From Cercozoa sp. M6MM (lineage: Eukaryota; Endomyxa: Ascetosporea): a DNA stretch of 64,000 nt. Numbering within the stretch: position 1 is the stretch's first letter; each line of letters begins with the position of its first letter. The notes under the pieces are model-generated. The model saw nothing but the letters and a program-made list of their open reading frames with translations, did no database searches and was not told the DNA's origin. The stretch lies in NCBI GenBank assembly GCA_040357565.1, contig JBDODJ010000041.1; one strand, given 5' to 3'. Below are positions 33,343 to 43,115 of this stretch, piece after piece. The position numbers were made by a program, and so were the translations under genes.

Positions 33343-34320
33343 ATGGACCGTCCCACTTTCTTAAGGGGGTGTCTACGCGCGCTTCGACTCGGTCTCGGCG
33401 GTCGCGTGCGGCGGCAGCGTCGGCGGCGACAACAGCGACGTCGGCGACTCTGTTCCGCCTGTGCAGATACAGGAGGTTAACGGGGGGTAAAATGGGGGGT
33501 AAAATGGGGTAAAATGGGGGTAAAATGGGGGGTAAAATGAGGGGTAAAACGGGCGCAGGGCCGGTCGCACCAAACACAGCGGCGAGAAAGACGGCGCAAA
33601 CCGCCGCTTCGAGAACGCGCAGTTCCACGACACGCGACGTCGTGTTGGAGCCTTTAAAAAACATGTACAACAATAGTCAGTCCATGTGTGCACTTGTCCA
33701 TGTGTACAGGTCCATGTGTACGGGTCCATGTACAGGTCCATGTGTACAGGTCATGTGTACAGGTCCATGTGTACACAGCGGGTGGTCCAGGTGTACCAAG
33801 CAGACGCAGCGCGTGTCGCAGCAGCAGCAAGCACAGCGTCAGCGCGAAGCACAGCAGCACTGCGCGCAACGCTCCGTCGTGCGGCCACTGCGCCGGCCAG
33901 CGACGCCACCACACGCGCCGCCGCTCGCTCCGCAGTGCCTCCAGATACTCCCTGCCGGCACACACACGTACATACATGTCCGGTCTATATGTTCGGTCCA
34001 TATGTTCGGTCCATATGTCCAGTCCATATGTCTGGTCCATGTGTTCGGTCCATATGTCCAGTCCATATGTCTGGTCCATCTGTACCGATGTCGCAGACGG
34101 AGTCGCCGCCGGTGCGACAGTGCGTCTTCGCTCTCGGTCGCCAGGACGTACGGCACTGCCGCTGCGGGGAGGGGAAGGGGGATAAACAGGGGGGTAAACA
34201 GGGGGGTAAACAGGGGGGGGTAAACAGGGGGGGGGTAAACAGGGGGGGTAAACAGGGGGGGGGTAAACAGGGGGGGTAAACAGGGGGGGTAAACGGGGGG
34301 TAAACGGGGTGGTAGAAACG
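31776..34320 (-). repeat. Series of introns filled with TTTACCCCCC arrays (sense), with a 100-N gap
   Basis: GGGGGGTAAACA-type units on the + strand at 31780-31840, 32130-32350 (gap 32155-32254), 32430-32530, 32660-32920, 33160-33270, 33480-33555 and 34170-34310. Each lies between coding exons of the minus-strand locus. Unit length varies (9-13 bp) but the TTTACCCC core is kept. Confidence 0.85.
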
Positions 34321-35818
34321 CACCGGCACGGGAGCGCATGTGTCGGCGCAGCAGCGTCATGACAGGCGAGTGCCAGAGACACTCCGTGTCGCCGTCGCCA
34401 GCAGCAGCAGCATCCTCGGGGTCGGCGTCCTGCTCGTCGTGCGTCTACACCACAGGCAGTCATACGTTAGCAGGCATATGTTAGCAGGTATATGTTAGCA
34501 GGTATATGTTAGCAGGTATATGTTAGCAGTCATGCTAGCAGCATGCTTCAGCGCGGAAGCACACGGGAACAAGAGAGAGTATGGGGGTAGAACAAGAAGA
34601 GTGTGGTGGCACCAGACTCAGGAGCGAGAGTTCATCGGCCTCGAGGTCGCTCTCGGTGCGATCGCCGGAGGCGTCGGCGCTGGCGTCGGCAGCGGCGGTG
34701 CTTTCGTCGCTGGCGCTGCTGCTGGAGGCCGCGTCCGGCAGCAATTCGGCCAGGGCCAGGCGGTCCCAGTCGGCCTGACTCAAACCGGCCTCGGGCTCGT
34801 CTGAGTTGGTACAACCATACATACACATGCACATGCACACACACATACATACATACGCCGATGCATACACACATGCACACATGCACATGCACACACGCGT
34901 ACATGCAACTCAGTATACTACTATACCACTGTCAGTGTCGAGAGCCGGACCACGCCACTGCGGCGCCAGAGTCGGCGACACCAGTCGACGCTTCAGCTGA
35001 CGCATCTGCCGGCACAAGCGCCGACTGTGCGCGCGCTGTTGCTTTGTCTACCCAGGAGGATATCGAGGTATATCGGGACAAAGGGATACATGTAGGGATA
35101 CAGTGTACCTGTTTGTCGCGATGCACGCACATTACAGCACAGGCCCAACGCGCCGCCTCGAACGGCGTGTCGCCCATGGCATTGCGTGTGAAGGCATCGG
35201 CACCTAGTCCGGACAGAGTAGACTGAGCAAAGGGAGAGGGGAAGGGAACTGCAAAACACACCACGCCGCAGCAGCAGTCGCGCGCAGTTGCTTTGACAGA
35301 AAATCGCCGCGAAGTGCAGCGCCGTGCAGCCCTAACACCAGGCACACATAAATAGACACACAGACATATACACACATACATATACATATATACTACAAAC
35401 ACACAGACACACAAGCTACCTCTGCAATGGCAGGACACAGCGACATCCAGTCGGCCAGCAAGTGCGCAGACGCACCTACGGAAACGGGTCGTCAGTCCAG
35501 ACAATACCTCTACTGCACCTAGTGTGTACCAGTATGTGAATGCGCAATGTCGGTGTCGTGATCGCGCAGCAGGCGCAGCAGCACGTCCATGTGTCCAACA
35601 GCACACGCGCCTGCCAGCAACGTTTGCGTGGCCTGCAAACTCGCATTTAAACTCGGTATTTCTCCTCGACAGAACCAAAGATACCTGACGCGGCGTGAGG
35701 GTCACTCCAACCTATACACATGCATGCACGATGCACAAACGACTGGCATGGGCAGAGCTACCTCGCGCAGCACGCGCTGGCTGAGCACGCGCAGACGCAG
35801 CGTTTCGCTCGTCACCAT
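33373..35818 (-). CDS. Ankyrin-repeat protein with C-terminal membrane segments (may be fused to the CCCH part)
   Basis: ATG at 35816-35818 opens MVTSETLRLRVLSQRVLREV. Ankyrin repeats span several exons: TLLAGACAVGHMDVLLRLLR, GASAHLLADWMSLCPAIAE, GCTALHFAAIFCQSNCARLL (the classic TALHFAA core) and NAMGDTPFEAARWACAVMC. Then come a basic helix (RRLCRQMRQLKRRL), a long acidic/serine exon (34604-34804: ADWDRLALAELLPDAASSSS), LWHSPVMTLLRRHMRSRA, and two hydrophobic stretches (ALRAVLLCFALTLCLLLLRH and VLEAAVCAVFLAAVFG). A TAG at 33373-33375 is in frame in one reading (ending TAETESKRA). In a second reading an Arg-rich segment continues into the downstream coiled coil. Ankyrin plus membrane anchor suggests a scaffold on an internal membrane, but no family match is claimed. 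Confidence 0.6.
34455..34535. repeat. 14-bp tandem repeat in an intron
   Basis: About five copies of a unit close to GCAGGTATATGTTA, ending in an imperfect GCTAGCAGC. Lies between the exons ending RMRSRA side and LSLLSL side of the ankyrin gene. Confidence 0.85.
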
Positions 35819-36149
35819 CGTCCGCACGAGCAGCAAGGGCGCAGCAGCGTCAGTGCACGAAAAACGCCCCCGATTTCAATCTTCTTCGCGCAACCCAAAA
35901 ATCGAAGGACGGCGTGCAACAAGCCGCGCTGCAGCACACTCGAACGGCCGTTAAATCGGCCACTATACCAATCGCCAGTGCGATTCAACCTGCCAATCCG
36001 CGAGCTTCGCTGGTCGCTCGGAGCCCTTCTCTTGTCCAAACCGGCGGTCCTTTTTGGACACCTTGTCACCGGTGGTTTCTTTTTTAAGTAATTCCAGTTT
36101 TTGAGTCCAGTTGGCAGCTAAACTGCCAGAAGAGATCTCTGTGGCTCAG
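35819..36149. promoter_or_regulatory. Divergent region between ankyrin gene and BTB gene
   Basis: About 330 bp separating two divergent start codons. The first BTB exon may extend into it, since the frame is open from 36111 and an acceptor-like TCCAG precedes it. No ATG is found further upstream in this interval. Confidence 0.4.
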
Positions 36150-37425
36150 ATGGCTGTACGGGGACTCGGAGATGTTCTATTTGATCGTCGCCAAATTGAC
36201 GGAGATGCACAGCTTGTGACGGTTGACGGATCAGTTCGAGCACATCTTGGTACCCACAATGCTGTGTCATGTGCACCGTTGCTCTCACCGTGTTTGTTTC
36301 TAGTTGTTCTATCCGCCAACTCCGACTACGTGCAAACTGCGATCAATTTTCCGCAGCATCAGCAGCAGCAGTGCCGGTTGACTGTCCCAGCCTCGACGCG
36401 TGTGACCACCCTCTGCTTGCAGTGTATGTACGACAAGACAGTCGAGGAGACCGACTTATCGAAACTAGCGCAGGTGCTGCAGCTGTGCGACTTCTTGCTG
36501 GCACACCGCGCGCGCCGCTCGCTGCTGTCACACATCACTTTCGTCGCACGCAAGCACTACCGGTATCATGAGGTTTCAGTCGCTGCCAACTGAAGAAAGT
36601 GAGTTGTGTCCGCGCGGACAGAAGAAGCCGGATCACTGACGAAAGTGAGCAAGCTGATCAGGAGCAAAAGCACCTCCAGATGGCACATCTGCTCAACGCT
36701 CTGTGCGACCTTCCCGAGATCTCGGGTCCAGGTACAATTTATTTTAAACGTGTCTTTGGCTTACCTCCTCAGTTCGGACTGAGGAGGTACTTCTTATTTT
36801 GACGAGTCAGCTAATTCTCTGGGTATTTCGCTGACCTTCAGTTCGCGAAGACGACGTGGATGCCGCAGTGATACGTGCACGTGCGAAAGAGTTCTTGCTG
36901 TTCGCAAACGGTGCTACCGACGCGAGTCTCGCGTAAACTCAATCTTTGAGGCATCTGTTCTGCCTGTGTCGAACTTTAGCTGTTTTGGTGACTTCCCCAG
37001 TGAACTCAACGAAAACGCAATCAAACATCTGTTCCGACCATACCGCGATCCAGAAAATCGTTTTGTACCTTGAAACATACTAAGCATATAGTTATGCGCA
37101 CGCCAACTGATGCATTCGATAGCGAGTGTTGCTGCTGCTAACGCGTCGCAGTGCAGTGTTGCAGTATTCCGAAGACGAGTGGGCCGAGCGACTGAGAGAA
37201 CTACTTGAGATGCCTTCACTCGACGAGGTCGACGCTGTGGCCTCCACTGCGTGCGAGCACCTCATGCGGCAGTTGCAGTCAGCGTTGAGTACCTTTTCGG
37301 ACAGACAGTTGCGCACAGAGTCGGCTGCGAACCGAAAGAGGTTCCCGTCTGTGCTGTGCGACATTTGCTTGGCGACCCGGCACAATCTGAATCGCTATCG
37401 GTTTACTAGTGCCTTCCTGGGCTGA
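36150..37425 (+). CDS. BTB/POZ-domain protein
   Basis: BTB domains mediate dimerisation and often recruit substrates to cullin-3 ligases. ATG at 36150 begins MAVRGLGDVLFDRRQIDGDA. The BTB core spans two exons: LVTVDGSVRAHL joined to VVLSANSDYVQTAINFP (the AH..VL...S..F motif), then CRLTVPASTRVTTLCLQCMY, DLSKLAQVLQLCDFLLAHRA and RRSLLSHI. Later exons are LLNALCDLPEISGP, VREDDVDAAVIRARAKEFLL, and a last exon with EDEWAERLRELLEMPSLDEV and HNLNRYRFTSAFLG ending at TGA (37423-37425). Joins between 36590 and 37130 are not all resolved, and an in-frame TAA at about 36936 may be a true stop, which would make the last exon a separate gene. No Kelch or MATH domain is visible. Confidence 0.65.
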
Positions 37426-37810
37426 CGGAATTGTGAGAATCGTCCGGTATCGACCACTTTACGGGCATCAGTCCAGTGTACTGTACGTTCGTACCGCACT
37501 GAATTGCAACGCAAACGCAACCGAATTCACTCAGTTAAAAACTGGCTGAAACAGAATAACCCGTTCGCGCACTGCCGTCAGTTTAGTTAATAGTTATAGG
37601 CTCGTACTGACGATGCAGCTTCGTCGGTTCAATAGCGCTGCTAGACGTCTGCCAGTTGTCGCTCAGTGTGACGCACGTGCATCCTAGCATGTGCAGCATG
37701 CCCGTGACTAGCCTGTTTTGTTAGTTAGCAAGCACCAGTGGACGGATAGTACCCTGTACAGCTTGTGTACAGAGGGAAAACAAAGAGTACACAACGCCGC
37801 CAGTTCCGAC
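37426..37810. other. Intergenic region, tandem plus-strand genes
   Basis: No supported gene; one 24-codon ORF at 37613-37687 lacks supporting context. It must hold the promoter of the 37811 gene. Confidence 0.4.
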
Positions 37811-37932
37811 ATGTCCCAGGAGCAGTTCAAAGGACGCTGCCGCCACACAGCGGCCAAGACCGAAAGCCAGCGCCGCTCGCATAAGCGACGTCGCCGCTCG
37901 GTTGGGCTGTCACACAGGTGCATGCAACAGCG

Positions 37933-37982
<50 letters not shown>

Positions 37983-37992
37983 NNNNNNNNNN

Positions 37993-38047
<55 letters not shown>

Positions 38048-38320
38048 AGTGCGAGCGCCGAACCCGACTCCAGCGAGAGCAATCAGCGAAGTGGACTGCA
38101 TGACAGTCACGCCACACACGAATGCCATGACTGTCAGCACCACAACAACTGCATAGACCGTGTGCTCACGCTGGTGTTGCCACCTGCCCTACTGACATCG
38201 CAAACTGAATGCACTCAAGGACAACCTTCAATATTCACCGCAAGCCTAATGTACGATGTCAAGTGCTGTGGTGCACAGCCAGAGACACGACAGCACGGCC
38301 AGCAGCGAGCCGTACAGTAG
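37811..38320 (+). CDS. Small basic/His-Cys-rich protein, 2 exons
   Basis: Exon 1 (37811-37916) encodes MSQEQFKGRCRHTAAKTESQ followed by an RSHKRRRRS patch that looks like a nuclear localisation signal. The intron is mostly (TG)n with a 10-N gap (37983-37992). Exon 2 resumes SASAEPDSSESNQRSGLHDS and contains HECHDCQHHNNC, a possible metal-binding cluster, then ends QRAVQ at TAG (38318-38320). The product is about 120 aa. The family is not recognised. Frame and splice signals are good, but such a short product could still be spurious. Confidence 0.45.
37935..38044 (+). repeat. (TG)n microsatellite with 10-N gap
   Basis: Intron of the 37811 gene; N at 37983-37992. Confidence 0.97.
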
Positions 38321-38349
38321 TACTGTTCAGTTGATATTTAGGCATCAGT

Positions 38350-39727
38350 ATTATACTGTAAAGACCTCCAGAGAACACAGACTGTAAATTTTAATTGGCT
38401 TACCTTTGCGAAACACCAACACGCCCGAAGTTTTGGGCGAATTCGACACATGTCTCACCTTTCAAGTTCAGACAACAGGTCAGCATCACTGCGACCGAAG
38501 TGTAGTGTTGGTACTCCGATCAGTGCGGCCGCTTCGAAAATGCAGCCGGCCACGGCGGCGAGTCCAACATGTAGAGAGCTCCAGCGGCGCACTTCTTGCA
38601 GCCTACATGAGCGACCGTATTTGCCAGTTGATACATACCCGAAGGGTTGTTCAGTGAGTTTAGCGACACCAATGAGGAAGCACACTGTACAGCATGTAGC
38701 ACGCCTGCCCAAAAATAGACATACAGAGCTGATGGAAGCAAGGGACACACAAAGGACTGGAAAAAAGCTATCATACCATGTTGAACAGCATGACGGAAGA
38801 TAGAAATAGGATGACATGTCGCGTTGCTCTTCTCGGCGGTTTAACATGCTCTGGCACGACAACGACGATACTGTCGTCGCTGGCGTTGTTTTTGGTAAGA
38901 CTTGTTATCGTTTTCGAACTGCACATTATCAGTAGACTGTACACGCCCAGTATACTGTCTAACTGCACCGGTATCTTATGGTGCACACTGACCTTTCGGA
39001 GCTGTCGGCTTCTTTCTCTTCAAATAGAGGCTTGCGTAGCACAGTTTCTTTGCTGCGTCGTGGAAAGTCCCATTGCACAAACGAAAATTCCCGGTCGTTA
39101 AGGGTACCTTCGCGACAACAAGCAGCCGAGCACAACAAGCAACGACAGAGCCAAGAACGTTGTCCATGCTGTCTACCGAGGCAGAGAAGGCGCGTTCCAC
39201 ATTGATACTATGAAACTTTAAACGCACGAGGTAAATTTATATACCAGCCAGCCGACATACAGAAGTGCACCAAACAAAGGTAACCCAACTGCCGACGAGA
39301 GTGGCCTTTCAGTAACACGTGTTTGCATTGCATCAGGTGCGCTGAGAAAACCCAGTACAACCGTGACCTACGGCATCGGTACCAAGCGTACTCGAGAGAT
39401 GCGATGGTACGCGCCTGTCGACGATGCGACTCGTTTCGTACGCGCCACGTGACTCTACTCAGTAACACGTGCTCGGCATGCACTGTGTACATAGTGCACT
39501 TGGTACGAACTGCGCGCGGCGAGTGCAGAAATTTCGAACGATCCGCCTGTTTAATTCAGAAACTCTCAGCCGTTTTTAAAAGGTACTGCACAGTCGTACC
39601 TGTCCATGCATAGACGAAGGCAGCTGCGATGTAGGTGTCTCCTGGTGCCGACACCAGATAGGCGGGTAACAGTGCATAGGCGAGAGCTGCAATCGACAGT
39701 GACAGCTGTAGTTCCACAAACAAACTG

Positions 39728-39793
<66 letters not shown>

Positions 39794-40152
39794 CAAGCGG
39801 TGCTAAATTTACCGACCCCACTATTAGCACAGGGTCGTGTGGCGTCAGTCCGGCACGTCCTTTGAACTTTGTCAGTCGCGGGTACAACAGCAGCTACGAA
39901 CAAATAAGCATACTATCAGTACAGTGGGGTCGAAGGTGACTGAAGTAACTGCGCTGGAGAGGTGTCAACTGTATCAACCTGGCGTACCGAAAGTAAGGTG
40001 ATCTCTCGAAGCGACAGGATCGACATGTATTGTGCCCTGGTGTGTGCGCGCGGAAGGGAGCAGTATTCAGCGATACAAATGAAAAAGAAAATGTGCAGTA
40101 CAACGACAGTCTCAAAAGGCGACTGATCGTCACCGAAAACATCTAAGTGCAT
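38350..40152 (-). CDS. Putative multipass membrane protein
   Basis: ATG at 40150-40152: MHLDVFGDDQSPFETVVVLH followed by IFFFICIAEYC. Further exons give LLLYPRLTKFKGRAGLTPHD, LSLSIAALAYALLPAYLVSA (39610-39720) with IAAAFVYAWT, FEISALAARSSYQ, a hydrophobic exon PLSSAVGLPLFGALLYVGWL, a Cys-rich helix near 39100-39210, and a C-terminal exon HVGLAAVAGCIFEAAALIGV followed by LHFGRSDADLLSELE (38470-38560). At least five hydrophobic segments suggest an integral membrane protein. Introns include (CA)n on the + strand at 39731-39790. No family was recognised, the C-terminus is uncertain, and exon phases were only partly checked. Confidence 0.45.
39731..39790 (-). repeat. (CA)n on + strand, i.e. (TG)n in gene sense
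   Basis: About 30 units within an intron of the minus-strand membrane-protein gene. Confidence 0.97.
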
Positions 40153-40638
40153 ATCCTATAGACACAGACGGCCATCTAGATTATGAAGGTTAGTGATTAC
40201 AAACGAGCCCCTCTGTAGGAGATACATGAGCAGCAAGTTAAACCTGTGCGAAGTACGTCAAACACCGTACATCGACAGACATGTGTGTGGTGAAAAACTG
40301 GCTTTACATGGCCACGAGTCGTTGAGCTTGGGTGAGCATCGTCGCGCTGCCTTCGAAGCTACAGAAAAACACCCTAGAAAAAAAGTGTATGAACCTCATA
40401 TTCACCTCCAGTTAATGCATGCACCTGGGTGCGCAGAAAAGAGCCCTCAGCCGCGAGCAGTGACCGGCCAATGTCGTGCGCACATTACGGTGGCGTGTGC
40501 CTTCGCACAATGAGCCAACCAGAGAAGCATGAAGAGTGTATTTTTGTGTGGTTTTTTAAGCTTAGTCAACAACACGGGCAAGCGCCGGAAATGAGCGAAG
40601 CCTCACGCATTGTGGGTGGGAATACATCCAAGGCGAAC
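40153..40638. other. Intergenic region, no gene seen
   Basis: About 485 bp between minus-strand neighbours. It contains the 3' end of RPL10 and the 5' end of the membrane-protein gene; no other feature is supported. Confidence 0.45.
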
Positions 40639-41547
40639 TTAGTTCTTCTTGAAGTAGGCCGGCACGATGGCCGACTCGGTCAGCTTGCCGCGGGCGCGCT
40701 TCGGCTTGACGTGCGTGCCCATGTCGATGAGCTTCTTCTCAGCCTTGAGCTGCAGGTAGTCGTCACGGTCGAGACGCGTGAAGCCCCACTTCTTCGAGAC
40801 GACAATGTACTGACGGCCCGGGAACTTGTAGCGCGAGCGGCGCAGAGCCTCGACGGCGTTGGCCTCGTGGTTGTCCTTGGTGCGCACCGAGATGATCGGC
40901 TGGCCGATGTCGACGCGAGCGCACGTGCCGTCAGCCTTACCCCAGGCGTGACGCATACCTGTCGAGCAGCGCCGGTAAGGGGGACTGATGGAGGACAAGA
41001 TGGAGGGGAGAGAGAGCAAGTACCCGTCTGCAGACGATCGGCACCGGCGCACGAAAGCATCTTGTTGATACGCAGAACGTGGAACGGGTGCAGGCGCATG
41101 CGCATGTGGAAACCCTCACGGCCGGCAGTGCGGACCATGTACTTGTTGACGGCGATACGGCCGGCCTCAAGAGCCTCCGACGAGATCTGCTCCTTCTCGT
41201 TCGACACCAGGTGCACGCAGCACGGGAACATGTCGACCGAAGCGGCCTTCAGACCAGCATCGAAGATGCGAATGCGCGGGTCCGGCACACCACGGTTGTA
41301 GCGCGACTTGGGGAACGGCTTGTTCTTCTGGTAGCGGTAGCACTTGGCGGGACCTGGACACAACAAACGAACATTCCAAGGTAATCAAAAAATCAATCTC
41401 TACACGCAAACGAGCACGCACACAATCACACCAACACACCAACACACAAGCGAGCGCTCACAACAAAAAATCACGCGAAACACGAAAGTTCGTCTAGCGA
41501 GCCCGAGAAAAAGAGCAGAGTAGAGGGGCTAACTTACGGCGACCCAT
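40639..41547 (-). CDS. RPL10: 60S ribosomal protein L10 (uL16), 3 exons
   Basis: A component of the large ribosomal subunit near the peptidyl-transferase centre. Exons on the minus strand are 41538-41547 (only 10 nt: MGR plus one base), 41024-41353 and 40639-40958, giving 219 residues, the usual eukaryotic length. It starts [20 protein letters not shown], a near-universal signature, and continues [55 protein letters not shown] and [20 protein letters not shown]. It ends IVPAYFKKN at TAA (40639-40641). Codon use is strongly GC-ending compared with neighbours, as expected for a highly expressed gene. Confidence 0.97.
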
Positions 41548-41733
41548 GGTGACGTTCGACTAAGCAAAAAAGTTTTCGGAGCGAAACTTTAAATGATTTT
41601 GTTTTGGGGCCGTCGCTCCGCACCCGCTGACCAAGGCTTTTTGCCCAGAGTGTATGCCGATTGGTGTTTAACCACTAGCTACTGATCCTGAGCTCTTTAA
41701 AGTGCGTTGTAACGCCCTTTCAGACAGATGTTG

Positions 41734-42530
41734 CATGATGTCGCTGCTGGCATTGTCGTTCTTGATTGCTTCCGGGCTTAGTCAGTCGATGTGTGCTTCC
41801 TTAAAACCCGATATCCCTGTGCCCGCATCCATCGGTGCCAGCCTTAGGCCTAGTGGTCTCAGAAGCTTGGTTCGAAAGTCGACAGTCGATGGAGCGCTGA
41901 AATTCTTGAGATGATCAGCCTTGATACGCTGGAGAAATTCCGACCTCGCTTGCTGTGTATCTGCATAAGCGTGAACGCGGTTTAATACTCATTGGAATCA
42001 TGCGCGCGTTGAGCTTACTGCGCGGCGAGCGCCAGCGCCGCATGTTTTCGTTTCTGTCGTTGCGCCAGGGAGCGCACACGGCCAGTCAAGAGCGACACCG
42101 AAAACAGGAGCAGGAAGAGGAGAAACGCAGGGCATGTTTCCTGCGTTTAAAACAAGGCTGCTTTAAGCTCATTGTGTGCATGTGCAGAAAAAGGTACTGC
42201 GCAAGACAAAGCAGCGAATGCGGCGTCGCAATGCGCGGCCGCAGCAATTCGCAGCAGTTGACCGGTTCATTTGATTTGTGGCACTGGTTGTGCATGCGCG
42301 GTTATACTTCAACATGCCGCAGACTAGCCGAGCAGGAGCAGAAACAGCGCGCGAAAGAAGCCAAGAAAGCGAAGCGTGTCGGTTGGCAGACCAGTGAGGT
42401 ACGGGACGTGAAGAGTACTCTTTTACTTTTTCAAATGATAGTTTCAACAGAGAACGGCTCAAACAGTGCCAGAGCATCTGTTCCGATCATGCCCTGCAAT
42501 CTGTGCTTTGCTGGATCTCCAAGGTATGGT
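41734..42530 (+). CDS. Uncharacterised coding exons, possibly the 5' part of the next gene
   Basis: Good coding segments are seen: a hydrophobic start (ATG 41734, MSLLALSFLIASGLSQS, signal-peptide-like, followed by PDIPVPASI), then LGSKVDSRWSAEILEMISLD and TLEKFRPRLL (41871-41957), a basic helical exon (ASQERHRKQEQEEEKRR, 42085-42130), and LAEQEQKQRAKEAKKAKRVG (42325-42395). A last segment ERLKQCQSICSDHALQSVLC is in phase with the following gene. I could not make every join consistent. It may be a separate gene or the N-terminus of the 42675-45106 protein. Confidence 0.35.
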
Positions 42531-42674
42531 CTTTGCCCAGTGACGTGACATCGTTATGAGTTTGAAAAAACAGAAGGCGAACCAGCGGAAGTGAAACACA
42601 CTGACATTGTATCTGTTCTCATTTGGCTACATTAGCTGTCTGTGATAGTTTACCATGGTTTTCACGTGCTCAGG

Positions 42675-43065
42675 AACGAGTGGTGTTTGAAGTGCGTCAA
42701 GCCTTGGTTTCTTCGCAAGGGAAGAACCTCGCACTGGCCGAGGTATGCTGTCCTGTGTATGCGCACATGAATAGTTGTATGCTTACGTGCGTAGATCGGC
42801 GCTGTGGCATCGCAACTGGCAACGTTCGCTACAGAGACCGAGACTGTCCTCGGTCTCAAACCCACATCGGCTCTCATTGTAACCTACGTTGTTTGATCCA
42901 AGATCGTTATGCTGCTGTGATGTGACACCACACATAGGACCTGCTGGGCAAGACTGCCTCTGCGACGCCGGCAGCACTACCGGTGGCACTGCGCTACCAT
43001 GACTTTTGGGAGCAGCATCGGTACACACTCATTTGCTGCTGCACTCTGTTACAGACTCATGAAAC

Positions 43066-43115
<50 letters not shown>

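Noticed and set aside
33160-34320. Pro/Leu/Thr-rich frames (LPPVYPPL...) and telomere-like repeats
   Set aside because: The frames are C-rich intron arrays read through. The unit TTTACCCC varies in length and is internal to a gene, unlike telomeric DNA.
37613-37687. 24-codon ORF (MQLRRFNSAARRLP...) as a micropeptide
   Set aside because: No supporting context; chance ORFs of this size are common.
40429-41301. 290-codon plus-strand ORF over RPL10
   Set aside because: Antisense shadow of a highly expressed, GC-ending ribosomal protein gene.
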